Notes under the pieces: model-generated
Database searches by the model: none
What the model was told of the DNA's origin: nothing
The model's input: only the letters and a program-made list of their open reading frames with translations
Translations under genes and position numbers: made by a program
Source of the DNA: an uncultured Alphaproteobacteria bacterium
Lineage (GTDB): Bacteria; Pseudomonadota; Alphaproteobacteria; Rs-D84
Direction: 5' to 3'
Length of the DNA: 59,926 nucleotides
Assembly (NCBI GenBank): GCA_944389345.1
Contig: CALXMA010000005.1
Location: 1-59,926, forward strand
In this document: positions 1 to 8,718 of the stretch, in pieces
How the letters are laid out: each line of letters opens with the position of its first letter
Numbering within the stretch: position 1 is the stretch's first letter

Positions 1-72
1 GATGTTGAGGGACTCAAACCCCCGACCCTCTCGGTGTAAACGAGATGCTCTAATCAACTGAGCTAAACATCC
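1..72 (-). tRNA. tRNA-Val(UAC), 3' end cut by window edge
   Basis: Read on the minus strand, the sequence folds as a tRNA. The acceptor 5' strand is GGATGTT. The D arm is GCTC...GAGC, the anticodon stem TCTCG/CGAGA carries loop TTTACAC (anticodon TAC, valine), and the T stem is GGGGG/CCCTC. The 3' acceptor strand reads AACATC up to position 1, so its last pairing base, the discriminator and any CCA lie outside the window. A promoter sits 14 bases upstream. Confidence 0.93.
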
Positions 73-86
73 AAAACAGTGCGGGA

Positions 87-115
87 ATGATAAAGCATTT
101 TTTCCCGATTGTCCA
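87..115 (-). promoter_or_regulatory. Promoter of tRNA-Val(UAC)
   Basis: On the minus strand a -35 TGGACA (110-115) and a -10 TATCAT (87-92) are separated by 17 bases. The -10 lies 14 bases before the tRNA 5' end, fitting a short tRNA leader. Confidence 0.6.
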
Positions 116-123
116 GTATTTTA

Positions 124-420
124 TTACGGCATCGGTATTCCCGCCGTTGCCGCGCCCATCACTTCATCAATCGTGGCGTCGGCCTTGGCCTTGGCATCGT
201 TGTACGCAGACATTACCAATTTTTCAATCGCCGGTGCACCACGGTCCAGTACGTCCGGTCGGATTGTTATGCCCGCCATATCGTATTTACCAGTTATATC
301 GACAATAACCGCACCGTCTTCGGCAATACCCTTGATATGGGTTTGGGCCAATTTTTCTTGGGCCATGCTGACGCGATTTTGCAATTCGCCCGCCTGGGCC
401 ATTAATGCTTCCATATCCAT
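124..420 (-). CDS. ybaB: YbaB/EbfC family nucleoid-associated protein
   Basis: The 98-residue product matches the YbaB/EbfC family: an N-terminal MDMEALMAQAGELQNRV helix, a central strand segment with GAVIVDITGKYDMAGI, and a C-terminal helix rich in lysine and alanine. Family members are small homodimeric DNA-binding proteins that coat the nucleoid. They often sit between dnaX and recR; neither is visible here, and the gene instead follows pnp. The ATG is preceded by a GGGGGG Shine-Dalgarno stretch. At 98 residues it is slightly shorter than the usual 105-110. The family assignment is firm, the cellular role is from family knowledge. Confidence 0.88.
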   Translation of the reverse strand: MDMEALMAQAGELQNRVSMAQEKLAQTHIKGIAEDGAVIVDITGKYDMAGITIRPDVLDRGAPAIEKLVMSAYNDAKAKADATIDEVMGAATAGIPMP

Positions 421-454
421 ACTGAAATTCCCCCCATTGTTATGTTGTTATGAA

Positions 455-474
455 TGCGCCCCGTATGGGGCGCA
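455..474. other. Perfect 8-bp GC hairpin between pnp and ybaB
   Basis: TGCGCCCC, loop GTAT, then GGGGCGCA forms a perfect inverted repeat just after the pnp stop. It is not followed by a T-run on either strand, so it does not look like an intrinsic terminator. It could stabilise or delimit the pnp mRNA 3' end. Function is inferred only. Confidence 0.55.
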
Positions 475-487
475 CATTCATACGCGG

Positions 488-2656
488 TTATTTTTCGATT
501 TCTGCGCCCGTTTTCTGGTCAATACCAACCATGGACATACGTGTTTTACCACGCTTGTCCGCGCCCAGATAGCGCACAAATACCTTGTCGCCTTCTTTGA
601 TTTTTGTGTCTTCTATCTTGGCGATTCTTTCACCGGTGATTTCAGAAATGTGAACCATCGATTCAAAACCGTTCAAGATTTTTACAAACAAACCAAAGTC
701 TTTTATACCAGACACGACACCCGGATAGATAACGCCAACTTCGGGTTCTGCGACGATATCTTTGATGCGCGCAATTGTGGCGTCGGCGTCTTCTTTGGAT
801 GTGGCCATAATTTTAACCGTGCCATCGTCTTCCAGGTCAATTTGAGTATTTGTTTCACGTGTTAATGCCTGGATAACAGAACCGCCCTTGCCAATGACAT
901 CGCGGACTTTGTCCGGATTGATTTTCATTGTGTACATTTGCGGGGCGAATTCAGACACGTGTGCACGTGGGGCCTTAATCGCCTTTTCTATTTTACCCAA
1001 GATGTGCATACGGCCATCACGCGCCTGGGCCAATGCATGTTCCATAATTTCAAAGGTAATAGATGTGATTTTAATATCCATCTGTAATGCGGTAATACCT
1101 TGGTCGGTACCTGTTACCTTGAAATCCATATCGCCCAAGTGGTCTTCGTCGCCCAAAATATCGGTCAAGATGGCGTAATCATCACCCTCTTTAATCAATC
1201 CCATGGCGATACCCGCAACCGGACGGGTCAATGGAACACCACCGTCCATCATGGCCAATGTCGCACCGCACGTCGTCGCCATAGACGAAGAACCATTTGA
1301 TTCCAAAATATCCGATACAACACGGACAACATAATCAAAATTTTCACGCGACGGCATCATCGGGTGCAATGCGCGCCATGCCAGATTACCGTGTCCAATT
1401 TCACGACGACCCGGGGATTTTAATCCCTTGCATTCGCCAACGGAATAACCCGGAAAGTTATAGTTCAATATGAAATCTTTTTCTTCGGCACCGTCCAGAC
1501 TTTCGATTGGCAGCGCATCTTTGCCACCGCCCAATGTCAAGGACACCAATGCCTGGGTTTCACCACGCGTGAACAGTGCAGATCCATGTGCACGTGGCAA
1601 CACGCCTAATTCAATTTCAATCGGACGCACGGTTTTATTATCACGCCCGTCAATACGTGGACGGCCCGCCAAAATATTCGTACGCATAATACGCGCCGTG
1701 ATATTTTCAACAATTTCATCCGCATAGGATTCCAGTGTCGATGTTGCCGTTTCTGTTTCTGGGAACAATTCTGGGATACGGGCCTTGGCCTGGGCATGAA
1801 TGTCCGCCAATGTATCCAGACGGTTTAATTTTTCTTTGATTTGCAACGCGGATTCAATTTGGCCGGCAAAAGATTCAAAATCTTGTTCCATTGCGATGTA
1901 TTCCGCAGATTTTTCAGGCACCGCCCAGCGTTCTTTGCCCGCCTGTTGTGCCAATTCGTTAATTGCGTTAATTACAACCTGTTGCGCATCAAAACCGAAT
2001 TTAACCGCGCCCAAAACAGTCGCTTCGTCCAGTTCGCCGATTTCCGATTCCACCATCAGCACGCCGTCCTTGGTTGCGGCAACAACCAGGTCCATTTCAG
2101 AATCTTCGACAAATTTCTTGGACGGGTTCAAAACATATTTACCATCGGCATAGCCAACACGCGCCGCACCAATCGGGCCCGCAAACGGAACCCCAGACAG
2201 TGCCAATGCCGCAGACGATGCAATCATGGCCAGAATATCTGGTTGGTTCTTTTTATCATACGAAAACACCTGGGCAATGATTTGCACCTTGTTCTTGAAC
2301 GTTTCCGGGAACAGTGGGCGAATTGGGCGGTCAATCAGACGCGCAATCAATGTTTCGCCGGTTGATGCCTTGCCTTCGCGTCTGTCGCGGGAACCGGGAA
2401 TACGGCCGGCGGACGCAAATTTTTCCTGGTAATCAACGGTTAACGGAAAGAAATCTTGGCCTTCGACCGCGGTCTTTTCCGCGCATACGGTTGCCAATAC
2501 CATTGTGCCACCCATTGTGGCCAGAACAGAACCATTTGCCTGTTTCGCCATGCGTCCCGTTTCCAGACGCAATGTTTCATCACCATATTTAACCTCTATG
2601 GCGACAGGATTGTTCAAATGTGTTTTTTCATCTTTGTTAAATAAACCAAATAACAT
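488..2656 (-). CDS. pnp: Polyribonucleotide nucleotidyltransferase (PNPase)
   Basis: PNPase is a phosphorolytic 3'-5' exoribonuclease and degradosome component. The 722-residue product shows the full architecture: first RNase PH domain, alpha-helical linker, second RNase PH domain (FTRGETQALVSLTLG, residues about 380-395), KH domain with VIGKGGSVIQ near residue 580, and a C-terminal S1 domain (GVVSGIKDFGLFVKI, VHISEI). I chose the ATG at 2656 because a GGAGAAA Shine-Dalgarno sits just before it and the protein then begins MLFGLFNKDEK; an in-frame extension of 28 residues has no homology character. It follows rpsO with about 200 bases between them, the conserved truB-rpsO-pnp order. Confidence 0.97.
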   Translation of the reverse strand: MLFGLFNKDEKTHLNNPVAIEVKYGDETLRLETGRMAKQANGSVLATMGGTMVLATVCAEKTAVEGQDFFPLTVDYQEKFASAGRIPGSRDRREGKASTGETLIARLIDRPIRPLFPETFKNKVQIIAQVFSYDKKNQPDILAMIASSAALALSGVPFAGPIGAARVGYADGKYVLNPSKKFVEDSEMDLVVAATKDGVLMVESEIGELDEATVLGAVKFGFDAQQVVINAINELAQQAGKERWAVPEKSAEYIAMEQDFESFAGQIESALQIKEKLNRLDTLADIHAQAKARIPELFPETETATSTLESYADEIVENITARIMRTNILAGRPRIDGRDNKTVRPIEIELGVLPRAHGSALFTRGETQALVSLTLGGGKDALPIESLDGAEEKDFILNYNFPGYSVGECKGLKSPGRREIGHGNLAWRALHPMMPSRENFDYVVRVVSDILESNGSSSMATTCGATLAMMDGGVPLTRPVAGIAMGLIKEGDDYAILTDILGDEDHLGDMDFKVTGTDQGITALQMDIKITSITFEIMEHALAQARDGRMHILGKIEKAIKAPRAHVSEFAPQMYTMKINPDKVRDVIGKGGSVIQALTRETNTQIDLEDDGTVKIMATSKEDADATIARIKDIVAEPEVGVIYPGVVSGIKDFGLFVKILNGFESMVHISEITGERIAKIEDTKIKEGDKVFVRYLGADKRGKTRMSMVGIDQKTGAEIEK

Positions 2657-2827
2657 ACTTTTTTCTCCATATTTACTGCTTTTATTGCGAAGAAAAATTA
2701 TTCGTTTTTGCATTCTGGAATAAAATGCAAGAATGAACAATTTTTCCCCCGCGTTGTGTGATTATAAAAGATATTTGCCCAGATGCAAATAATTTAATAG
2801 ATATTTCCCCGCCGACGTGGCGGTAAT

Positions 2828-2857
2828 AAAAAAGTGGGGCATTCGTCCCACTTTTTT
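2828..2857 (-). terminator. Intrinsic terminator after rpsO
   Basis: GTGGG (2834-2838) and CCCAC (2847-2851) pair, flanked by six A and six T residues, so the hairpin can terminate on either strand. It lies between rpsO and pnp and should reduce but need not abolish read-through into pnp. Confidence 0.8.
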
Positions 2858-2860
2858 ATT

Positions 2861-3133
2861 TTATTTACGCAGACCCAATTTCTTAATCAAATCTTCGTAT
2901 TCGGAAACATTGCGTTTCTTGATATATGCCAACAATTTTTTACGACGGTTTACCATCAGCAATAATCCACGACGCGAATGCTGGTCCTTGTGATTATTCT
3001 TCATGTGTTCCGTCAAATTGCGGATACGTTCCGTCAAAACAGCAACCTGGGATTCAACAGAACCGCCGTTGTCGTTTTCAGACGATTTGAACTGATTAAT
3101 CAATTCACTCTTTTTTTCTTTTGTAATGGACAT
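2861..3133 (-). CDS. rpsO: 30S ribosomal protein uS15
   Basis: The 90-residue product is a full-length uS15 with the typical core [21 protein letters not shown] and the [15 protein letters not shown] segment that contacts 16S rRNA helices 20-22. uS15 is a primary assembly protein of the small-subunit platform. The start ATG has an AGGGAA-like Shine-Dalgarno. It sits 18 bases after truB and before pnp, a widely conserved order, and is followed by an intrinsic terminator. Confidence 0.97.
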   Translation of the reverse strand: MSITKEKKSELINQFKSSENDNGGSVESQVAVLTERIRNLTEHMKNNHKDQHSRRGLLLMVNRRKKLLAYIKKRNVSEYEDLIKKLGLRK

Positions 3134-3151
3134 TGTTTATGTTCCCTATGG

Positions 3152-4036
3152 TTAAATTGTTCTTTTTGGGTGCAGTATACCGTCCGCAATATTGCCGATT
3201 CCAATAAATTCAGAACCACAATACACACGGCGCAATCCATCCGCACCACCCGTTTTAATAAACCCGCCGTGTTTGTACAATTCGGCCGATTTATCGTCCA
3301 AATCACAAACCGGAATGTCCCCCAGTCCGTAATCTGGTGATTTCAGATATTTTCTGATATCCCCGCCATTATTAAACAGATTTTCCAAAAAATCAAGTTG
3401 TACAGTATCTGACAGGGTAAAACCAAGACTTTCCGTGCGACGTATCATTTTTACCGTCGCGACCGTGTCGCACATATACGCCATATCACGCGCAATCGCA
3501 CGAACATATGTCCCGCGTGAACAGCGCGTACGAAATGTGTACGTATCCCCCGCCCCATCGATTATTTCCAGGGTATCCAGGTGCACACAACGTGGCGCAA
3601 TTTCAATACGTGCACCATCGGCCCGACGCGCCAATTCATACGCGCGACAGCCCGCGACATGCACCGCACTGAATATCGGGGGCGTTTGCAAAACATCGCC
3701 CGTCAATTTCGGCAATATCGCATCTATTTCATTCCTGGACGGGATTTTGTCCGCACGTCGCGTAATCCGACCACGTGTATCCAGCGTATCCGTTTCCGTG
3801 CCGAATTGCACCGTAAACATATATTCTTTGACATTGGGACGCACGTCTTCGATAAACGGTATCATCTTGGTCGCGCCACCAATCGCAATCGGCAGAACCC
3901 CAGACGCCATTTCATCCAGTGTGCCGATATGACCAAATGTTTTTGTACCAAACATTCGCGCCACACGCCCGCCGGCCGTGCGACTGAACATTCCCAAAGG
4001 TTTATCTAGTAAAATTATTCCGCGTGTGTTTATCAT
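3152..4036 (-). CDS. truB: tRNA pseudouridine(55) synthase TruB
   Basis: TruB isomerises U55 in the T loop of tRNAs. The 294-residue protein has the N-terminal GIILLDKPLGMFS segment and the active-site loop GHIGTLDEMASGVLPI, in which Asp41 (in GTLD) is the expected catalytic aspartate; the usual following Pro is Glu. The motif RCSRGTYVRAIARD is also typical. A C-terminal PUA-like tail reads through to residue 294. It heads the truB-rpsO-pnp cluster; nusA/infB/rbfA, often upstream, are absent, and a divergent P-loop gene lies there instead. Confidence 0.94.
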   Translation of the reverse strand: MINTRGIILLDKPLGMFSRTAGGRVARMFGTKTFGHIGTLDEMASGVLPIAIGGATKMIPFIEDVRPNVKEYMFTVQFGTETDTLDTRGRITRRADKIPSRNEIDAILPKLTGDVLQTPPIFSAVHVAGCRAYELARRADGARIEIAPRCVHLDTLEIIDGAGDTYTFRTRCSRGTYVRAIARDMAYMCDTVATVKMIRRTESLGFTLSDTVQLDFLENLFNNGGDIRKYLKSPDYGLGDIPVCDLDDKSAELYKHGGFIKTGGADGLRRVYCGSEFIGIGNIADGILHPKRTI

Positions 4037-4121
4037 TGCTGTATGCGTATAATATTTCTGTAATTTTTTCTTTTTGTACAGAATTTTTTTATTTATACTG
4101 GGTTATCCAAGAGGTATTTAA

Positions 4122-4733
4122 TTGAAAAACATCATTATCGTCGGTGTTTCACGCGCAGGTAAAACAACATTGGCCCAGGCGGTGGCACGGGCAATCGGGG
4201 CCACGGGTATGGCCGTATCTTTTATTTCCGCAGACGCATTGTTTGGTGGCGTTACGGAAATTAAAAAGCATTCCCTGTTCTATGTCGCATTTGCGCGCCC
4301 ATTAAAGCATCTGATACCCGCACTGGGGCGACGGCACAAACGCAATCTGCGACGTGATTTACATACCTGTGCGCACAGATTTATTAATGAACAGGCCCAG
4401 GTTTCTGTCGTCGTATACGAAGATGCGTACATGACACTGGCCCAGGCAAAACACATGTTTGATGATGATAAATTTCAAATTGTTGCGATTGGATATCCCG
4501 AATCTGATATAGATAAGAAAATTGCCGATATTCGAAAGTACGATGGCGATACACCTGCAAACAGAAAATCTTATTCTGAACTGTATCTGATGATTTCCAG
4601 TCTGGTCAAGGCCAGCAAGAAATTACGCGGTGATGCGCAAAAATACGGCATACCGTTCATAGATACATCTGTGCGGTATCGTGAAACAATCCAAGAATTC
4701 GCAGACGGCGTTGTGGATTTACTGAGTGAATAA
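4122..4733 (+). CDS. P-loop NTPase, nucleotide-kinase-like
   Basis: The 203-residue product starts MKNIIIVGVSRAGKTTLA, a clear Walker A (residues 8-15, GVSRAGKT). Later segments (VVVYEDAYMTL, IVAIGYPES) look like the strand-loop elements of small P-loop kinases such as adenylate or shikimate kinases, but I see no diagnostic substrate motif. Translation probably starts at TTG 4122, with GAGGT seven bases upstream; no ATG fits better. It is divergent from truB and convergent with a hypothetical gene. A soluble phosphotransferase is the reasonable inference; the substrate is unknown. Confidence 0.75.
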   Translation: MKNIIIVGVSRAGKTTLAQAVARAIGATGMAVSFISADALFGGVTEIKKHSLFYVAFARPLKHLIPALGRRHKRNLRRDLHTCAHRFINEQAQVSVVVYEDAYMTLAQAKHMFDDDKFQIVAIGYPESDIDKKIADIRKYDGDTPANRKSYSELYLMISSLVKASKKLRGDAQKYGIPFIDTSVRYRETIQEFADGVVDLLSE

Positions 4734-4737
4734 ATTT

Positions 4738-5226
4738 CTATCTGGTCCTGATGCGATATTTCTGGCGCGACAGTTTTGTCAGAAATTTTACATATTCAGA
4801 ACGCGATGCCTCACATTTTGGCCACAATTGGTGCATATCCCTGATATCCACTATCGCGTCCACCATTCCACGAAAAATCTGCATTGGACGATATTCACGG
4901 AAAACGGTTATTGCATCCAATTCTGATGTCGGTTTGTCAGACGGAACTTCTGCGAACATACGACCACCGCAATCATATACACGGCGCGCCACCAAAAATC
5001 GTGGTCCCCACTTTACATCTGATTCACAAAAATATCCGTCCAGCACGAATTCCAGTTTTGTCCCCAATTGAAATTCTGGACGACCTATGCTCATATTAGA
5101 AACCTCGTGCGGGCGCATAAAATCAAAACCCGCCAAAAAACGTGCCAGTTCTGACGGGTTGCGAAACTCATTATACTGTGGTGTGTAAAATGGTGTTTTG
5201 AATACTATCTTGGGGTAAATATACAT
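4738..5226 (-). CDS. Hypothetical protein downstream of mutS
   Basis: A 162-residue product starting MYIYPKIVFKTPF. The frame is open further upstream, but that part overlaps the mutS C-terminus in another frame, so the ATG 15 bases after the mutS stop is preferred. No signal peptide or membrane segment is visible. The sequence is mixed alpha/beta with several aromatic residues and a basic C-terminus (LSRQKYRIRTR). I do not recognise a family. Tight spacing behind mutS suggests cotranscription. Confidence 0.6.
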   Translation of the reverse strand: MYIYPKIVFKTPFYTPQYNEFRNPSELARFLAGFDFMRPHEVSNMSIGRPEFQLGTKLEFVLDGYFCESDVKWGPRFLVARRVYDCGGRMFAEVPSDKPTSELDAITVFREYRPMQIFRGMVDAIVDIRDMHQLWPKCEASRSEYVKFLTKLSRQKYRIRTR

Positions 5227-5240
5227 ATCATACCATGCCT

Positions 5241-7823
5241 TTATCCAAACAGTTTTAGTTGAACATGACCAGTCTTCGGCTGTTGGACCCGATTTTTTTG
5301 CTGGTCCGGGGTGGACGAATTGTCCGAAACATTGCCACCATCTGTGGGCCGGGGTTCCGGGGACGGCGCACACGATGGAACATCATCACACAATGTCGTG
5401 TTACGCGATTCCAGCGCATCCAAAACCGCAACCGCACGCGCAACCACGGATTGTGGCATACCCGCCATCTTGGCAACCTGAATCCCATATGAACGGTTTG
5501 CAACGCCCGGGACAATTTTATGCATAAATATTATTTCGTTATTGTGTTCACGAACATCAATCGTCAGACACGATACATTATTCAACATACCACTGTCGCA
5601 CCCAACCAGTGCCGTCAATTCGTGATAATGCGTCGCAAACAATGTGCGCGGTTGTAATTCGTTCAAGTATTCCAATACCGCCTGGGCAATGGCCATACCG
5701 TCGTATGTCGATGTGCCCCGCCCTATTTCATCAAAAATTATAAATGATTGGCGGGTGGCACGACGCAATATATTTGCCGTTTCTGTCATTTCCACCATGA
5801 ACGTAGATTGACCCGCGGCCAAATTATCCGATGCACCAACACGACTGAACAACTGGTCGCAGATACCAATTGTCGCACGTGTGGCCGGCACAAATGACCC
5901 CATGTGTGCCAGTACAACCAACAGTGCATTCTGGCGCAGGTATGTGGATTTACCCGCCATATTTGGTCCCGTCAACAGCGCAACCGATTTTACATTCAAA
6001 TTACAATCGTTTTTTACAAAATTATCCCCACGCGACCGCAAAACATAATCTATGACCGGGTGGCGACCGCCAACAATATCAAACGCGACATCGTCCGTGA
6101 TTTCTGGGCGCGTCCAAGAATATCTGTCCGCAACGTATGCCAAAGAATACCACACGTCTAAGTCCGCCAACAAATCCGCCACAGACAGCAAATCGTCCGA
6201 AATCGCGCGCACTGATTCAATTAAACGCGATATTATTTCCTGTTCTATACCGGCCGATTTTTCCGCAGCACTGCGTACGTCATTATCCAAATCTATCAGA
6301 CGCGACGTCGTAAAGCGCATATTCCCAGACATGGTCTGGCGATGAATAAACCCGGATTCTGGTTTCATCAATGCGTCCGCGCGCGCCGATGGAACCTCTA
6401 TAAAATACCCCAGAATATTATTGTACTTTATTTTCAGGTTATGAATCCCAGTGGCGGTGGCGTATTCCGACTGCATCCCCGCAATCGTTTCACGCGCCCC
6501 GTGGGATAATGCGCGCATATTGTCCAATGATATATCAAAACCGGTTCTGATAACATTACCATCACGGAAAAACGTCGGCAATTCATCCGCCAGCGCAGAA
6601 TTTAATTCCAACGCCAGACTATCATGCGTGTTTATTTCCGCAAACCGCGTCGCCATATCTGAATCTAGGCGCGCGCCTAACATCTTGGCATTTGGTAATT
6701 CTGTTAAAAAATCGGCAACATGGCGCATATCGCGCGGTGTACCACGGCCCGATAACAGGCGCGACAAACTGCGCCCGACGTCCGGTACAGACGACAACAC
6801 AGATGCAACAGAACCCATAACATCTGGGTTTAATAACAAATGCCCAATGTGCGCATGACGACGACGTATTTCATCGGCATCCCCGGACAAAGACCGCAAA
6901 TATGAACGCAATTTCCGCGCACCGGCCGATGTCTTGGTATTATCCAGAACATCGCACAGGCACATACCGCCATCATTTAGTGGCGCATCTATTTCCAAAC
7001 TTTTCCACGTGGCAGAATCTATTAATAACTGGCGCCCAGATTTATATACATACGGCGCGCGAAATGTTATTGACGCATCACGTTGGGTATTAAATAAATA
7101 ACCCGCCAACAGTTCTATGGCATTGTGATATTTGTCAGACGTGGCAACCGTATCCACAGACGCACCAAATACGCGCGCAACAATTTGTTCCATGTCCGCG
7201 CGCAGGTATAATTTTTCGTACACCGGGGTTGTCTTGAAAATATCACGTATGCGCATAATTGTTTCGTTTTCGGCAATGGATGCGGGATAAATAACCTCGG
7301 CCGGGTTAATGCGAACCAAATCGTCAATTATATCCGCAGATGTGCCGACAAAAAATTCGCCGGTTGATATATCACAACCCGCCAATTCAAACACGCCATC
7401 GCGCAAAACAACAGAAATCAAAAAATTAGAACGTGTCGGTGTCAATAAATTTTCATCGGTCAATGTGCCCGGCGTTAATACACGTATTATTTTTCTGTCT
7501 ATGAATTTGTGGCCACGGGCCTTGGCCTGGGCCGGCGTTTCCATTTGTTCAACCAACGCCACACGAAACCCCGCACGAACCAGACGGCCAAAATAATTAT
7601 CCGCCGCATGCCACGGTATCCCGCACATAGGTATGTTTTCACCGTCGCCATCGGTACCACGCTGGGTCAATACCAGCCCCAGGTTCTGACTGATTATGCG
7701 GGCGTCTTCAAAAAAAGCCTCGTAAAAATCACCCAAGCGAAACATCAACAACGCGTCGGGGTTTTCGCCCTTCATATCGACATATTGTTGCATAACTGGG
7801 GTTAACTTTGATTTTTCCGCCAC
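5241..7823 (-). CDS. mutS: DNA mismatch repair ATPase MutS
   Basis: MutS binds mismatches and, with MutL, starts repair. The 860-residue product has the N-terminal mismatch-binding loop LGDFYEAFFEDA (the Phe-x-Glu wedge is FYE), connector and lever domains, Walker A TGPNMAGKST near residue 620, and the Walker B/switch DEIGRGTSTYDG near residue 703. Start is GTG at 7823. The extreme C-terminus is unusual: a low-complexity acidic/proline linker ending in QLKLFG (residues 855-860), which resembles a sliding-clamp-binding peptide rather than the usual C-terminal oligomerisation helix. It lies 18 bases after xseB, so the two are probably cotranscribed. Confidence 0.97.
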   Translation of the reverse strand: MAEKSKLTPVMQQYVDMKGENPDALLMFRLGDFYEAFFEDARIISQNLGLVLTQRGTDGDGENIPMCGIPWHAADNYFGRLVRAGFRVALVEQMETPAQAKARGHKFIDRKIIRVLTPGTLTDENLLTPTRSNFLISVVLRDGVFELAGCDISTGEFFVGTSADIIDDLVRINPAEVIYPASIAENETIMRIRDIFKTTPVYEKLYLRADMEQIVARVFGASVDTVATSDKYHNAIELLAGYLFNTQRDASITFRAPYVYKSGRQLLIDSATWKSLEIDAPLNDGGMCLCDVLDNTKTSAGARKLRSYLRSLSGDADEIRRRHAHIGHLLLNPDVMGSVASVLSSVPDVGRSLSRLLSGRGTPRDMRHVADFLTELPNAKMLGARLDSDMATRFAEINTHDSLALELNSALADELPTFFRDGNVIRTGFDISLDNMRALSHGARETIAGMQSEYATATGIHNLKIKYNNILGYFIEVPSARADALMKPESGFIHRQTMSGNMRFTTSRLIDLDNDVRSAAEKSAGIEQEIISRLIESVRAISDDLLSVADLLADLDVWYSLAYVADRYSWTRPEITDDVAFDIVGGRHPVIDYVLRSRGDNFVKNDCNLNVKSVALLTGPNMAGKSTYLRQNALLVVLAHMGSFVPATRATIGICDQLFSRVGASDNLAAGQSTFMVEMTETANILRRATRQSFIIFDEIGRGTSTYDGMAIAQAVLEYLNELQPRTLFATHYHELTALVGCDSGMLNNVSCLTIDVREHNNEIIFMHKIVPGVANRSYGIQVAKMAGMPQSVVARAVAVLDALESRNTTLCDDVPSCAPSPEPRPTDGGNVSDNSSTPDQQKNRVQQPKTGHVQLKLFG

Positions 7824-7841
7824 GATAAATCCGTTATATTT

Positions 7842-8048
7842 TTACTGTGCCTGCGCGGGTGTGATTTTTAACGTTTCAATTTTCAATTCTGCTTCTTTCA
7901 GCAATTGTTCACAATATGCCTTTAACTTAATACCCTGTTCGTACGCGGCCACAGAATCCGCCAGGGGCAATTCCCCAGATTCCATTTTCTTGACCAATTC
8001 TGTTAACTGTTTATACGCGTCTTCGAAAGACAATTTTTTTTCGTCCAT
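7842..8048 (-). CDS. xseB: Exodeoxyribonuclease VII small subunit
   Basis: The 68-residue protein carries the XseB signature FEDAYKQLTELVKKMESGELPLADSVAAYEQGIKL, two helices that wrap the long coiled coil of XseA. Exo VII degrades single-stranded DNA in both directions. xseA is not in the window. Start ATG; the gene lies between infC and mutS on the same strand, with a terminator separating it from infC. Confidence 0.92.
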   Translation of the reverse strand: MDEKKLSFEDAYKQLTELVKKMESGELPLADSVAAYEQGIKLKAYCEQLLKEAELKIETLKITPAQAQ

Positions 8049-8103
8049 TACGCACCCTTTTGTTTAACCGCAACCATACAAAAATTATACGAAAAACGCA
8101 AAT

Positions 8104-8124
8104 AAAAAACCGCCAAACGGCGGT
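8104..8124 (-). terminator. Intrinsic terminator after infC
   Basis: ACCGCC (8109-8114), loop AAAC, GGCGGT (8119-8124), flanked by A- and T-runs on both sides. In the minus direction it immediately follows the infC stop. Confidence 0.85.
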
Positions 8125-8130
8125 TTTTTT

Positions 8131-8679
8131 TTATTTCGCAGGCGCAATTATTATCGACTTTGTTCGTTCGTCTGGTTTTGATTTAGATTCCAGTGTCCCG
8201 CGTTCGCCAACCATTTCCATTATGCGCGCAAATAATTCTGGGACCGCGTCTTTGCCACGGGCCAAAACCTTTTTAGAACCGCGGGTCATAACGGCAATCT
8301 TGACCTTGTTTCCGTCGCCCAAGAATTCAAACACCTTTTTCATTTTTATGTTCAGGTCATTTTCTTCGATGAATGGTTTAACCCAAACCTCTTTCATTTC
8401 AACGGTTTTTTGGTTCTTGCGAGCCTCGGACGCGCGTTTCTTTTGTTCGTATTTATATTTGCCATAGTCCATTATTTTTACAACCGGCGTCGCGCCGTTT
8501 GCACTGATTTCCACCAAATCCAAACCCGCATCAGACGCCATTTGTAACGCCTGGGCGGTGGGCATAATCCCCAAATTTTGGCCATCAGAACTGATTACCT
8601 GGACGGTTTTTGCAAAAATCCGATTGTTTATACGTGGGCCCATGTCCCGACGATTATCACGGTTAAAAGACGGTTTAAT
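8131..8679 (-). CDS. infC: Translation initiation factor IF-3, AUU start
   Basis: IF-3 prevents premature subunit joining and monitors start-codon choice. The protein has the N-terminal RINNRIFAKTVQVIS domain, basic linker (YEQKKRASEARKNQKTVEMKEVW) and C-terminal domain ending TKSIIIAPAK. The first in-frame ATG (8643) has no Shine-Dalgarno and would drop the usual basic N-terminus. Twelve codons upstream is ATT (8677-8679), preceded by AAAGGAG with a six-base spacer, giving a 182-residue protein starting MKPSFNRDNRRDMGPR. An AUU start is the known autoregulatory device of enterobacterial infC, so I chose it. rpmI-rplT are not adjacent; they lie at 42.7-43.3 kb. Confidence 0.93.
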   Translation of the reverse strand: MKPSFNRDNRRDMGPRINNRIFAKTVQVISSDGQNLGIMPTAQALQMASDAGLDLVEISANGATPVVKIMDYGKYKYEQKKRASEARKNQKTVEMKEVWVKPFIEENDLNIKMKKVFEFLGDGNKVKIAVMTRGSKKVLARGKDAVPELFARIMEMVGERGTLESKSKPDERTKSIIIAPAK

Positions 8680-8718
8680 GGTATGCTCCTTTGTTTGTTT
8701 ACCGTTTGAAATTATTAT

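Noticed and set aside
853-868. parS-like half site in pnp (TGTTTCACGTG)
   Set aside because: Only one half matches well, and it is inside coding sequence; likely chance.
5227-5373. N-terminal extension of the hypothetical gene downstream of mutS
   Set aside because: Those codons overlap the mutS C-terminus in another frame and show no folded-protein character; the ATG at 5226 is more likely.
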